NCBI RefSeq assembly: GCF_013359935.1
Contig: NZ_JABMCB010000177.1
Coordinates: 202,075 to 266,074, forward strand
Reading direction: 5' to 3'
Origin: Paenibacillus xylanilyticus
Lineage (GTDB): Bacteria; Bacillota; Bacilli; Paenibacillales; Paenibacillaceae
Length of the DNA: 64,000 nt
Of the stretch, positions 43,146 to 49,735 are shown piece after piece; positions within the stretch are counted from its first letter, which is position 1; every line of letters begins with the position of its first letter. The position numbers and the translations under genes are program-made. Under the pieces are notes generated by a model. The model searched no databases and was not told the DNA's origin. It saw only the letters and a list, made by a program, of their open reading frames with translations.

Positions 43146-43700
43146 TCAATCGTTTAGCGCGGTAATGATTTTCTCAGCCACCAGCACGTAATTGCTGTTT
43201 GCATTTTCTTTAATATAAAAGCCGACCTGGTATTTGCCCGCACGGCTGAAATCATACGTAAAATCGTACGTTCGGAACCAGAAATTATCCTTCTGGGTTT
43301 TGAGCTCCTGAGATTGGATATCCTTCACCTGTCCACTCGGATTGGTGATGGTTACCTTCACTGCAGCTACATCCGTTGTTAAGCTGTCCACTTGAGAAAA
43401 CACATTGAATTTCAATTTGCCAACGTTCACATTGCCAAATACCGTGTCTCCCTTAAACAGAAAAATATGTACATTCGGCTTAATCACCGTTACTCGCTTG
43501 TTGCTGTTATCCCATTTGGCGATCCCTCCTGCTTCTCTCACAGGTACGTAGGTCGTTCCATCAATGAGATAACCTCCATCAGCTGCTTCCTTGCCGTTAA
43601 TGAGAACCCGAATCTTCTCGTTTACGGAATCCGCAAACAATAAAGACCCGCCGAGCAAGGAGAATACCGTGACACACAGCAATATTCTTTTCCATTTCAT
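43146..43700 (-). CDS. Secreted protein with copper amine oxidase-like N-terminal domain
   Basis: A 184-residue exported protein. A signal peptide (MKWKRILLCVTVFSLLGGSL, cleavage near LLFADS) leads into a stalk-type domain, IRVLINGKEAADGGYLIDGT then TYVPVREAGGIAKWDNSN, the repeat known from copper amine oxidase N-termini and common in Paenibacillus surface proteins. The last 100 residues form a beta-sandwich pattern ending FSRAGKYQVGFYIKEN. It has no copper or amine-oxidase active site, so an enzyme role is not indicated. GGGAGGG lies 13 bases before the ATG, somewhat far. Confidence 0.88.
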   Translation of the reverse strand: MKWKRILLCVTVFSLLGGSLLFADSVNEKIRVLINGKEAADGGYLIDGTTYVPVREAGGIAKWDNSNKRVTVIKPNVHIFLFKGDTVFGNVNVGKLKFNVFSQVDSLTTDVAAVKVTITNPSGQVKDIQSQELKTQKDNFWFRTYDFTYDFSRAGKYQVGFYIKENANSNYVLVAEKIITALND

Positions 43701-43828
43701 TCCGTCAATATTCCCTCCCCTGCTGCAAGCTGTTGTACATTTATACTGCAGGTTTCACTACAAAGTTGCGCTGTTTTTCATCATTTTTCATTTTTTATCC
43801 AGAAAATTTTCCACCCCTTGGAATGATC

Positions 43829-43864
43829 AAAAAAGAGGCATTTCTCATTCGAGATCGCCTCTAT
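43829..43864 (-). terminator. Terminator after the 66-residue Cys-rich gene
   Basis: On the minus strand AGAGGC-ATCTCGAATGAGA-GCCTCT-type stem followed by TTTTTT. Confidence 0.85.
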
Positions 43865-43927
43865 TACTAGGTTATTGTAAATCCGTGCTTACACGAACTT
43901 ATTCTGGGAAACTTCAGCGTTACATGG

Positions 43928-44128
43928 TTAGGATGTGGTGTGTCGAGTCAGGATGCAAGGGACTCCTTTACCTACTGCCCCTGGCGTCCGCATGCGTGCA
44001 GCATAATCCATGCCTCTTACACAGGGTGTCTTACATCGCTCACATACATCTGAAGTAACCAATTTCATGGATACTCGGATTTTGTCACTTTTTAACGCTG
44101 GTGCTTTTTTGCCTTTTGCCTTTGCCAT
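43928..44128 (-). CDS. Small basic Cys-containing protein of unknown function
   Basis: A 66-residue basic protein with a lysine-rich start (MAKAKGKKAPALKSDKIRVS) and a cysteine motif, VCERCKTPCVRGMDYAARM, with one more cysteine near the end (GVPCILT). CxxCxxxC followed by a distant Cys could hold zinc. I do not recognise the family. Support for it being real comes from the clear terminator just downstream, protein-like composition and a GGGGAATCC site 5-10 bases before the ATG, which is weak. It lies 99 bases downstream of the SDR gene on the same strand and may be part of that transcript. Confidence 0.6.
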   Translation of the reverse strand: MAKAKGKKAPALKSDKIRVSMKLVTSDVCERCKTPCVRGMDYAARMRTPGAVGKGVPCILTRHTTS

Positions 44129-44227
44129 CCCGGATTCCCCATTTCCGCAAGTGCTTACTGATGTAGTGCATCATATGGGGATTCGCCCGGTTTGGTGTCA
44201 AAGCCGTGAACTGTTCCGATGTAAAAG

Positions 44228-44968
44228 TTAGATAAAACCGCCGTTTACACGCAGTGTCTGTCCAGTGACCCATTGGGATTCAGGGCTGACGAGGAAAGAA
44301 ATGACGCTTGCGATATCCTCCGGCTCGCCTAAGCGACCAAATGCATTCATTTTACGCAACCCTTCAAGCTGCTGTTCGGTCTTGCCGACGGTAAACAGTT
44401 CCGTATTCACAGGACCCGGTGCTACGGCATTAATCGTAATTTGTTTAGACCCAAACTCTTTTGCAAGCTGACGGGTAATTTGCTCCACTGCCCCCTTGGT
44501 TCCTGCGTACACACTATATCCAGGGAACATCTGTCCATTCACGGAAGTCGAGAAGTTCACAATGCGCCCTTTGTCCTCCATATAATTCAGCGCCTGCTGA
44601 CAGGCAAAAAACGTGCCCTTCACATTAATCGCAAACTGCTCGTCAAACTCTTCCTCGGTCACTTCCGCCAGAAGGGTCGTTTTCATAATCCCCGCATTGT
44701 TGATCAGAATATCCACTTTGCCCAGCTGGTTAATCGTTTCGGAAAATAAACGCTCCACCTCATTTTTTCGTGCCAGATCAGCCTGAATGGTAATGGCACG
44801 AACGCCCTTTTGCCGTGCAATTTCTGCCACTTGCTCAGCCTTGTCTGGGCTGTTCGCATAGTTGATGACGACATCTGCTCCAAGCTCCGCGAGCTGTTCC
44901 GCAATGCTCCGTCCAATTCCCCGCGACGAACCTGTTACGATGGCGACTTTACCTGATAATTTTTTCAT
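44228..44968 (-). CDS. Short-chain dehydrogenase/reductase
   Basis: A 246-residue NAD(P)-dependent oxidoreductase of the classical SDR (FabG-like) type. The nucleotide-binding motif is VTGSSRGIGRSIAEQ, NNAG appears in ILINNAGIMKT near residue 85, the catalytic serine is in VNFSTSVNG and the Tyr-Lys pair in YSVYAGTKGAV near residue 155. The end VTGQTLRVNGG is typical. It starts 4 bases after the stop of the TetR gene and has GGGAGGG 9 bases before the ATG, so the two form an operon, and the TetR protein is the likely regulator. The substrate is unknown. Confidence 0.93.
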   Translation of the reverse strand: MKKLSGKVAIVTGSSRGIGRSIAEQLAELGADVVINYANSPDKAEQVAEIARQKGVRAITIQADLARKNEVERLFSETINQLGKVDILINNAGIMKTTLLAEVTEEEFDEQFAINVKGTFFACQQALNYMEDKGRIVNFSTSVNGQMFPGYSVYAGTKGAVEQITRQLAKEFGSKQITINAVAPGPVNTELFTVGKTEQQLEGLRKMNAFGRLGEPEDIASVISFLVSPESQWVTGQTLRVNGGFI

Positions 44969-44972
44969 AAAA

Positions 44973-45587
44973 TTAATCCCTCCCTATGTTTAGATGAAGC
45001 ATTCCTAGCACCACCAGCAACCAGACCTGCTCGAATTCCTCATCAATCGTCTGACTATGCCATTCATAAGCATGTGACGGGTGATGAAAGCGAGCCGTTG
45101 CATGTAAAATTGCTGCCGCTACTTTTCCAGGGCTCTTTATATTAAGATGGTCATCCTGCTGTATAATCTCAGTCAAATGCTGTGTTAACTGCTCCACATG
45201 TCTGTAAATAATATCTGCTGATTCCTGTGTGACCCTGGCATACATTTCAAATAACTCTGTGTCCGAACTCGCATAATGACGCTTAAGTTGAATCAAAGTC
45301 TCGATGTATAATTTTAGATGTTGTATTCCTTCTTCCGGGTTACTCCTCTCCCGTACGACTTTCCCGAGTGGAGCAATAATCTCATCTTCCAGCCACTGCG
45401 CAGTTACGCCTTCGAGCAATTCCTTCTTGCTGGCATAATGTCTGTAAATGGTTCCATGACTCACCCCAAGTAATTTGGCCACATCTGTAACGGAAGTTTT
45501 GGAAACGCCATAACGCCTGATCGTTTCCTGCGCAGCTGTAATGATTTGCTCTTTAGTTAGAAATTCAGAAGCTTTGTCTTTTGCCAT
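44973..45587 (-). CDS. TetR/AcrR family regulator
   Basis: A repressor-type DNA-binding protein of about 204 residues. The N-terminal helix-turn-helix is seen in TKEQIITAAQETIRRYGVSK then TSVTDVAKLLGVSHGTIYRH and YASKKELLEGV; the rest is the helical ligand-binding and dimer domain. I place the start at ATG 45587, because the proposed transcription start is near 45635, leaving no room for the GTG codons at 45626-45632. This ATG has no ribosome site of its own, but a strongly led 8-codon reading frame (45589-45615) ends one base before it, suggesting coupled translation. It heads an operon with the SDR gene and probably represses it. Confidence 0.88.
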   Translation of the reverse strand: MAKDKASEFLTKEQIITAAQETIRRYGVSKTSVTDVAKLLGVSHGTIYRHYASKKELLEGVTAQWLEDEIIAPLGKVVRERSNPEEGIQHLKLYIETLIQLKRHYASSDTELFEMYARVTQESADIIYRHVEQLTQHLTEIIQQDDHLNIKSPGKVAAAILHATARFHHPSHAYEWHSQTIDEEFEQVWLLVVLGMLHLNIGRD

Positions 45588-45588
45588 A

Positions 45589-45615
45589 TCAACGAGATGA
45601 TTTACGTTTAACCAT
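45589..45615 (-). CDS. Possible 8-codon leader peptide coupled to the TetR gene
   Basis: ATG at 45613-45615 opens MVKRKSSR and stops with TGA one base before the TetR ATG (TGATATG). A very strong ribosome site, GGAGGTGA, lies 7 bases upstream. The TetR start has none, so ribosomes finishing this frame could restart there. It could instead be coincidence if the TetR gene uses an in-frame GTG at 45626. Confidence 0.4.
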   Translation of the reverse strand: MVKRKSSR

Positions 45616-45641
45616 CTACTTGTCACCTCCACCCTGAGGTT

Positions 45642-45670
45642 AGATTATCACAGATTTTAACAAATGACAA
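45642..45670 (-). promoter_or_regulatory. Promoter of the tetR-SDR operon
   Basis: On the minus strand TTGTCA (45665-45670), a 17-base spacer and TAATCT (45642-45647). The -35 lies inside one arm of the palindrome at 45658-45693. Confidence 0.65.
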
Positions 45671-45693
45671 ATAATGATTTTTGTCATTTGTTA
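45658..45693. promoter_or_regulatory. 14-bp-arm inverted repeat, probable TetR operator
   Basis: TAACAAATGACAAA (45658-45671), an 8-base spacer and TTTGTCATTTGTTA (45680-45693) form a perfect inverted repeat. It covers the -35 of the tetR-SDR promoter, the standard place for a TetR-type repressor to act on its own operon. Confidence 0.75.
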
Positions 45694-45722
45694 TCGATTG
45701 AGTGTGTTTGGATTGTTCAAAA

Positions 45723-45750
45723 CAAAAAAAGAGCCCATCACTGAGCTCTC
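45723..45750 (-). terminator. Terminator after the small single-pass membrane protein gene
   Basis: On the minus strand GAGCTCAGTGATGGGCTC followed by TTTTTTT, 28 bases past the stop at 45778. Confidence 0.8.
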
Positions 45751-45777
45751 TACCTATCTTTCACTTATGAATTGAAC

Positions 45778-45960
45778 TTAGAAAACGTACTTAAACAATA
45801 AAAATAGAACCACCAGGATTCCGGCAAGAATCAGCCAGTTGCTGATTTCCCACCAAATGCCCTTGCCTCCACCCGACACAAGCTGTTGTTCACGCTCATG
45901 ATGACGCTGACTGTGTGTTTCGGTCTCCGAGGCATGGGGTGGCTTGCTAAAATCCATCAT
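45778..45960 (-). CDS. Small single-pass membrane protein
   Basis: A 60-residue protein beginning MMDFSKPPHASETETHS, with a His/Glu/Gln-rich soluble N-terminal half and one C-terminal membrane segment, WLILAGILVVLFLLFKYVF. I place the start at 45960 because AGGGGG lies 6 bases upstream; several upstream in-frame ATG/GTG codons overlap that ribosome site. The family is not recognised. It stands alone between the TetR operon and the DUF1541 lipoprotein gene. Confidence 0.72.
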   Translation of the reverse strand: MMDFSKPPHASETETHSQRHHEREQQLVSGGGKGIWWEISNWLILAGILVVLFLLFKYVF

Positions 45961-46061
45961 ATGCATCCCCCTCTCCCACTTTTTTTTCACCATCCAATTC
46001 CATTATAACCCATAAATGAGTACAGAATTAATTATTAGGATATTCTTGGTGATTCAATATT

Positions 46062-46625
46062 CTATTCGGCAGACAATTCACTCTCTGTAACCCATTTATG
46101 ATTTTTCACCAAATTCCCGCCGCTGGATGGCGTGTAATCCACCATATAAACTGTTGTTTGTTCGGCAGAATCAATGGTGGCCTTAGCCCCTTTCATACCA
46201 GACATATGATCAGCATTCAGTACAACTTCCGTTCCGGCTGCATAAGGTTGATCTGTATGATCCTGGATTTCCTCCTGGATCACCCATTTGTGATTCTTCA
46301 CCGGGTCTCCCCCCGTTGTCGGTGTATACGTAACAGCATAAGCGGTCGTTTCATACGCTCCAACGATTGTCGCTTTGGCCCCTTTCATTCCGGACATATG
46401 GTCGGCACTCATTATCACCTGGCTGCCGGCAGGATATGTAGGATCGGTCTTTTCCTTAATCCCTTCTGGCAGCTCTCCCGAGTCGGCATGGTGCATTTCT
46501 CCCGCAGTGGCTGCATGATCGTTACTGCTGTTGTTCTGATCTGCGCTTTCTTTTTTGCCACATCCACTTACCATTAGACTTCCAGTGATCAACAGCGTCA
46601 TCATCATCATTGCGTACTTTTTCAT
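46062..46625 (-). CDS. YdhK/DUF1541 family lipoprotein
   Basis: A surface lipoprotein of about 187 residues. The signal peptide ends LMVSGCGKK (lipobox SGC), followed by a Ser/Asn/His-rich linker. Two tandem DUF1541 repeats follow, each with the sequence ADHMSGMKGAKATI and each ending NHKW. The paired His and Met residues suggest metal contact. DUF1541 genes often sit with copper-homeostasis genes; here the gene is alone, but a CsoR/CstR-type operator lies exactly on its promoter. AAAGGAG sits 7 bases before the ATG at 46625. Confidence 0.9.
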   Translation of the reverse strand: MKKYAMMMMTLLITGSLMVSGCGKKESADQNNSSNDHAATAGEMHHADSGELPEGIKEKTDPTYPAGSQVIMSADHMSGMKGAKATIVGAYETTAYAVTYTPTTGGDPVKNHKWVIQEEIQDHTDQPYAAGTEVVLNADHMSGMKGAKATIDSAEQTTVYMVDYTPSSGGNLVKNHKWVTESELSAE

Positions 46626-46660
46626 AGTAGCACTCCTTTGGGTTATGAATCTCAATGTTA

Positions 46661-46689
46661 ATAATATACCCCATATGGGTATATTTCAA
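46661..46689 (-). promoter_or_regulatory. Promoter of the DUF1541 lipoprotein gene
   Basis: On the minus strand TTGAAA (46684-46689), a 17-base spacer and TATTAT (46661-46666). The spacer is filled by the palindrome at 46665-46683. Confidence 0.7.
46665..46683. promoter_or_regulatory. CsoR/CstR-type operator
   Basis: TATACCC-CATAT-GGGTATA, a perfect 7-5-7 inverted repeat with the ACCC/GGGT core seen at binding sites of the DUF156 repressors (CsoR for copper, CstR for sulfide). It lies between -35 and -10, so binding would block transcription. The repressor gene is not in the window. Confidence 0.65.
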
Positions 46690-46722
46690 TCATCATTCTT
46701 CCCCATTACTGGTTTAAAAAAT

Positions 46723-46785
46723 AAAAAAACACCTTCAACTTCGGTATCCCTTTTTGTGCCAAAGGACAGCCGTTTGAAGGTGCTT
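46723..46785 (-). terminator. Terminator after ohr
   Basis: On the minus strand GCACCTTCAA pairs with TTGAAGGTGT around a structured loop and is followed by TTTTTT. Confidence 0.8.
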
Positions 46786-46816
46786 GAGATTTCTGAGCGA
46801 GTATATGACTCCGTAA

Positions 46817-47236
46817 TTACGCCATTCCTACAGTTACATTCACATTACCTTTGATGCCTTTGGAGTATGGGCAATAGTCATGGGCTAGTTTGACAAACTT
46901 ATTTGCTGTCTCCTCGTCCAAGCCTTCGATTTTAACTTCCAGCTCAACTTCCAACTTCACTCCGTTGTCTGAAGGATCCGTAACAAGCATGACGGTTGCA
47001 GCTACGGTGCTTCTCTCAATTTCCACCTTATGTTTCTTCAATTGAAACTCCAAGGCCGAGTTAAAGCAAGCACTGTATCCGGCTGCAAACAGCTGCTCCG
47101 GATTCGTAGCCGTGGTCACTTGGCCCCCAAGCTCTGGAGGTGCAGCAACATCCAGCATAAACACGTTATCCGGCGATTGCACAATCCCTTGACGTCCACC
47201 TGTATTAATTACTGTTGTTTCATATAATGTTTTCAT
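46817..47236 (-). CDS. ohr: Organic hydroperoxide resistance protein
   Basis: A 139-residue thiol peroxidase of the Ohr branch of the OsmC family. The two redox cysteines are at residue 57 (AAGYSACFNSAL) and residue 122 (YCPYSKGIKG), and the conserved arginine region lies near residue 15 (GGRQG). It detoxifies organic and lipid hydroperoxides in the cytosol, using a dithiol reductant. AGGAG precedes the ATG by about 9 bases. An OhrR-type operator covers its promoter at 47310-47338. It is monocistronic. Confidence 0.96.
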   Translation of the reverse strand: MKTLYETTVINTGGRQGIVQSPDNVFMLDVAAPPELGGQVTTATNPEQLFAAGYSACFNSALEFQLKKHKVEIERSTVAATVMLVTDPSDNGVKLEVELEVKIEGLDEETANKFVKLAHDYCPYSKGIKGNVNVTVGMA

Positions 47237-47300
47237 TTGGTTTTTCTCCTCTACATGATTAATTTATTTTTTTGTTAAGTGATTATTATTTTGTTTCGTT

Positions 47301-47330
47301 TACAATTTGATTTTACACAATTTAATTGTG
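47301..47330. promoter_or_regulatory. OhrR-like operator, two boxes
   Basis: CACAATTTAATTGTG (47316-47330) is a perfect palindrome close to the OhrR box TACAATT-AATTGTA and fills the -35/-10 spacer. A second, degenerate copy, TACAATTTGATTTTA, adjoins it at 47301-47315 over the -10. OhrR is a peroxide-sensing MarR repressor; its gene is not in the window. Confidence 0.7.
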
Positions 47331-47338
47331 GTTGTAAA
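47310..47338 (-). promoter_or_regulatory. ohr promoter
   Basis: On the minus strand TTTACA (47333-47338), a 17-base spacer and TAAAAT (47310-47315). The spacer contains the palindrome listed separately. Confidence 0.7.
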
Positions 47339-47350
47339 TAATTATTTGTA

Positions 47351-47383
47351 ATAAAAAAGAAGCCGCTCATCTGGCGACTTCTA
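47351..47383 (-). terminator. Terminator upstream of ohr, for the acyltransferase transcript
   Basis: On the minus strand AGAAGTCGC/GCGGCTTCT stem with one mismatch, then TTTTTT. It lies 150 bases past the acyltransferase stop at 47533. Confidence 0.75.
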
Positions 47384-47532
47384 GTTTTCGTATTTTATTT
47401 TAATACTTCTTCCGTTCTCATTGAAATTTGACGTATGACCAAGGATACGAACGCTTCGGATTAATTTAGCACTTTAAGACTCAATAAGTTCTTTTGCCCT
47501 CAAAGGTTAGTTAAAAAGTATTAAATGATAAA

Positions 47533-48699
47533 TCAATCCGTTAAAATTTCAGCTGGTGCACGTGTTGCTCTTGGTAATGTTGCAACAAATCTCTTACCCA
47601 TGACAATAAATGGCTTTTCGACATATAGATATAGGATATATGACAAAGTAATTGTTATAGCCAACAACGACACAAAAGACAGCCCTGCTGTAAGAAGCTT
47701 AGAATAGTTTAAATTGATGAAGAATTTGATTATAAATGGCATTATTATCATGTGCATCAAGTAAAGTGAATATGAAATGTCAGCACCGAATTTAGACAAT
47801 TTGTTCGACAAGAGTCCAGCAAAAAATGAAATGACAGAATAAATACTTCGTGGCAAAACAGGCTTTAAGTTCTCGTAGAACATTAAGAAAATAAGCCCTA
47901 AAGCAAGGATAATTGTTAACTTATCCTCCATTGCAAGAATAATCAACCCGTTAAGCGCGACAAATCTCCATTTAAGTTTTTTCAAGGCAGCAGCCGCAAC
48001 CATCATACCCAAGATAAACACTGGCATTCTAAAGATAAGGGCAGCCGGCATATCAAAATATGATTTTAAATAGTTAAGCGATAAAACCGATATTGCAACA
48101 GAAACGACTGTTATTACGCTAAATCTTAGGCTCGTTTGTTTCCTAAAAAGGATAGCAAAGATTATCGGGAATATAATGTAGAATTGCATTTCTAGTGATA
48201 AACTCCATGCTACTGATAATATTGTACTATCCTGGTGAGGTATGAGCCCATGAATGAAGAATAAGTGAGAGAACATCCCAATCAATGTTGGCGTTTCTAA
48301 TTTGCTCTCAGCACCAAAAACAGTGAGTGAGCTCCCCGTGAAAAATTCCAATATTTCTTTCCTTAATAAATACATGTTTTCAACAAGGAAAAAGGCTGCA
48401 ACTATGGCAATGAAGTAGACGGGATATAGTCTGAACAGTCTGCGTAATATAAATTTTGTGCCTGTGGGCTTTTCGAGGAATGGTTCTTTTTTTTCTCTCA
48501 GTATGTAGTGATACGTCATCAAGAAACCAGTTATGATCATGAAGCCATTTACAGCTATTACGGGCTGGAGTAGTAGACTTGAAACAAAAGGAATTTCGAT
48601 GTAATTTGTGCCCCCAATCACAATGTAAAAGTGCCCACAAACTACCCATAAGGCTAATAATAATCGCAAACCGTTTAGTACACTCGTATTCAGTTTCAC
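47533..48699 (-). CDS. Acyltransferase family membrane protein (OafA/YrhL type)
   Basis: A 388-residue integral membrane O-acyltransferase (acyl_transf_3). About ten hydrophobic segments are seen; the first, LNGLRLLLALWVVCGHFYIV, carries the conserved Arg and catalytic His, and GFLMTYHYILREKK with FILRRLFRLYPVY match the family. Such enzymes decorate surface polysaccharide or peptidoglycan. I choose GTG 48699 (GGAGAGG 9 bases upstream). The gene is markedly richer in AT codons (AAT, ATA, TTA, AAA) than its neighbours, suggesting horizontal acquisition. A 17-bp palindrome lies just upstream at 48730. Confidence 0.9.
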   Translation of the reverse strand: MKLNTSVLNGLRLLLALWVVCGHFYIVIGGTNYIEIPFVSSLLLQPVIAVNGFMIITGFLMTYHYILREKKEPFLEKPTGTKFILRRLFRLYPVYFIAIVAAFFLVENMYLLRKEILEFFTGSSLTVFGAESKLETPTLIGMFSHLFFIHGLIPHQDSTILSVAWSLSLEMQFYIIFPIIFAILFRKQTSLRFSVITVVSVAISVLSLNYLKSYFDMPAALIFRMPVFILGMMVAAAALKKLKWRFVALNGLIILAMEDKLTIILALGLIFLMFYENLKPVLPRSIYSVISFFAGLLSNKLSKFGADISYSLYLMHMIIMPFIIKFFINLNYSKLLTAGLSFVSLLAITITLSYILYLYVEKPFIVMGKRFVATLPRATRAPAEILTD

Positions 48700-48729
48700 T
48701 GCCCAACACCTCTCCATCCACTTATCTTT

Positions 48730-48746
48730 TGATACATAATGTATCA
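48730..48746. promoter_or_regulatory. 17-bp palindrome upstream of the acyltransferase gene
   Basis: TGATACATAATGTATCA is a perfect 8-1-8 palindrome about 30 bases before the GTG start. It may be an operator; no matching regulator gene is adjacent. Confidence 0.45.
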
Positions 48747-48906
48747 TTTGTTATTCGATTAGATCAAGCAGAAAAGAGATTAAGTTGTATTAATTCCAGT
48801 CTAATTTTAAAATTATCCATCCCGACAAGACACACTAGTGAACGTGATACTACTGAGCACTACAAAGTTGCTTTGAAATAGAGTCTGCAGCGGTCGCCGA
48901 ACTTAC

Positions 48907-48950
48907 CAAAAAAAAAAAACGAAAGCAGCGGTGAGTAACCGCTGCTTTTC
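48907..48950 (-). terminator. Stem-loop with long T-run
   Basis: GAAAGCAGCGGT/ACCGCTGCTTTTC stem; on the minus strand it is followed by a run of about thirteen T. It may back up the tRNA-Val terminator or belong to a lost gene. Confidence 0.75.
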
Positions 48951-49010
48951 ATATCTGGAGAGTGTTTGTATCAAGGGGTAATTTCACGATAAAATCAAAA
49001 GTAGAAAAAG

Positions 49011-49039
49011 AAAAAAGCCCTTGCTACGCAAGGACTTTT
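49011..49039 (-). terminator. Terminator after tRNA-Val
   Basis: On the minus strand AAGTCCTTGCGTAGCAAGGGCTTTTTT, starting a few bases past the tRNA 3' end. Confidence 0.88.
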
Positions 49040-49044
49040 CGTTA

Positions 49045-49117
49045 TGATCTGTAGTGGGCTCGAACCACTGACCCCTACCCTGTCAAGATAGTGCTCTCCC
49101 AGCTGAGCTAACAGATC
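49045..49117 (-). tRNA. tRNA-Val (anticodon GAC)
   Basis: Reading the minus strand: acceptor GATCTGT/ACAGATC (7 bp), D-arm GCTC-AGCTGGGA-GAGC, anticodon stem CTATC/GGTAG with loop TTGACAG (anticodon GAC), and T-arm AGTGG-TTCGAGC-CCACT. Discriminator A at 49045; the CCA end is not encoded. It is a single tRNA gene with its own promoter and terminator. Confidence 0.95.
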
Positions 49118-49151
49118 ATGATATCATATGGTTTTTCAATGAAGTAACAGT

Positions 49152-49181
49152 ATCATACCAAGTAAACGCGTACAATGTCAA
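49152..49181 (-). promoter_or_regulatory. tRNA-Val promoter
   Basis: On the minus strand consensus TTGACA (49176-49181), an 18-base spacer and TATGAT (49152-49157), about 35 bases before the tRNA 5' end. Confidence 0.75.
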
Positions 49182-49256
49182 TAGTTTTGTTGGTTATAAT
49201 CATTGATATTAGAGCAAACTAAGGAATGATTACCATTTCAACAAGAGGTGAACTTT

Positions 49257-49505
49257 GTGCAAAACGTAAAAGATCGTAAGCCGCAGTTACATAACAAAAG
49301 ATTTGGCTTTACACTGACCCTTATCATACTCGTCGTTCTCACGATTTCCGGCTGCGGTCTGGAGCGAGATGAACATACAGTACAATTCCAACAATTACAG
49401 CATCCCAATGAAACAGACGATCTGCCGGTATGGCTTGACGTCTATTCCAAATCCGTCAATCAGGATGTTTACTCACCCCAGGGAAACAGTGAATTTTTGC
49501 CCTGA
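49257..49505 (+). CDS. Small predicted lipoprotein
   Basis: An 82-residue protein: a basic start, one hydrophobic stretch, FGFTLTLIILVVLTISGCG, ending in an SGC lipobox, then a short acidic, mostly unstructured tail of about 45 residues. The GTG at 49257 has GAGGTG 6 bases upstream; a GTG three codons earlier overlaps that site. I do not recognise a family. Its stop is 14 bases from the stop of the convergent 37-residue gene. Confidence 0.7.
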   Translation: MQNVKDRKPQLHNKRFGFTLTLIILVVLTISGCGLERDEHTVQFQQLQHPNETDDLPVWLDVYSKSVNQDVYSPQGNSEFLP

Positions 49506-49519
49506 CCTGCTGCAACTCC

Positions 49520-49633
49520 TCACTCATCTTCATCCCATTTTCTGGAGTAGGCTTTTTTGGTTACGTAATACAATAAAGCAATCATTCCCGCGGACATCAA
49601 GAGTGTAATGGTCATAATTCCTGCCATGCCCAT
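49520..49633 (-). CDS. 37-residue single-pass membrane peptide
   Basis: MGMAGIMTITLLMSAGMIA begins a short hydrophobic segment running to LLYYVTK, then a basic-acidic tail KAYSRKWDEDE and TGA. An ideal GGAGGTG site lies 7 bases before the ATG at 49633. The ideal ribosome site, membrane-protein composition and charge pattern make it likely to be translated. The function is unknown. It lies convergent to the small lipoprotein gene and divergent from the GNAT gene. Confidence 0.65.
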   Translation of the reverse strand: MGMAGIMTITLLMSAGMIALLYYVTKKAYSRKWDEDE

Positions 49634-49735
49634 TACCACACCTCCTCTCCCATTATGTTCCAGACTCAACTATACAGGAAAAGCAATTTTTTGTATAATG
49701 CAGTCTGATATGTCTCGCATGAGCAGAAAGAAGGA

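Larger units (their letters stand above)
48700..49010. other. Intergenic region between the acyltransferase gene and tRNA-Val
   Basis: No reading frame worth calling. It holds the palindrome at 48730, an AT-rich stretch, and a strong hairpin at 48907-48950. Between 48770 and 48900 I see nothing definable. Confidence 0.55.

Noticed and set aside
46661..46683. Reading the palindrome as a Zur or Fur site
   Set aside because: The GGG/CCC core does not fit the AT-rich Fur/Zur consensus; it fits CsoR/CstR sites better.
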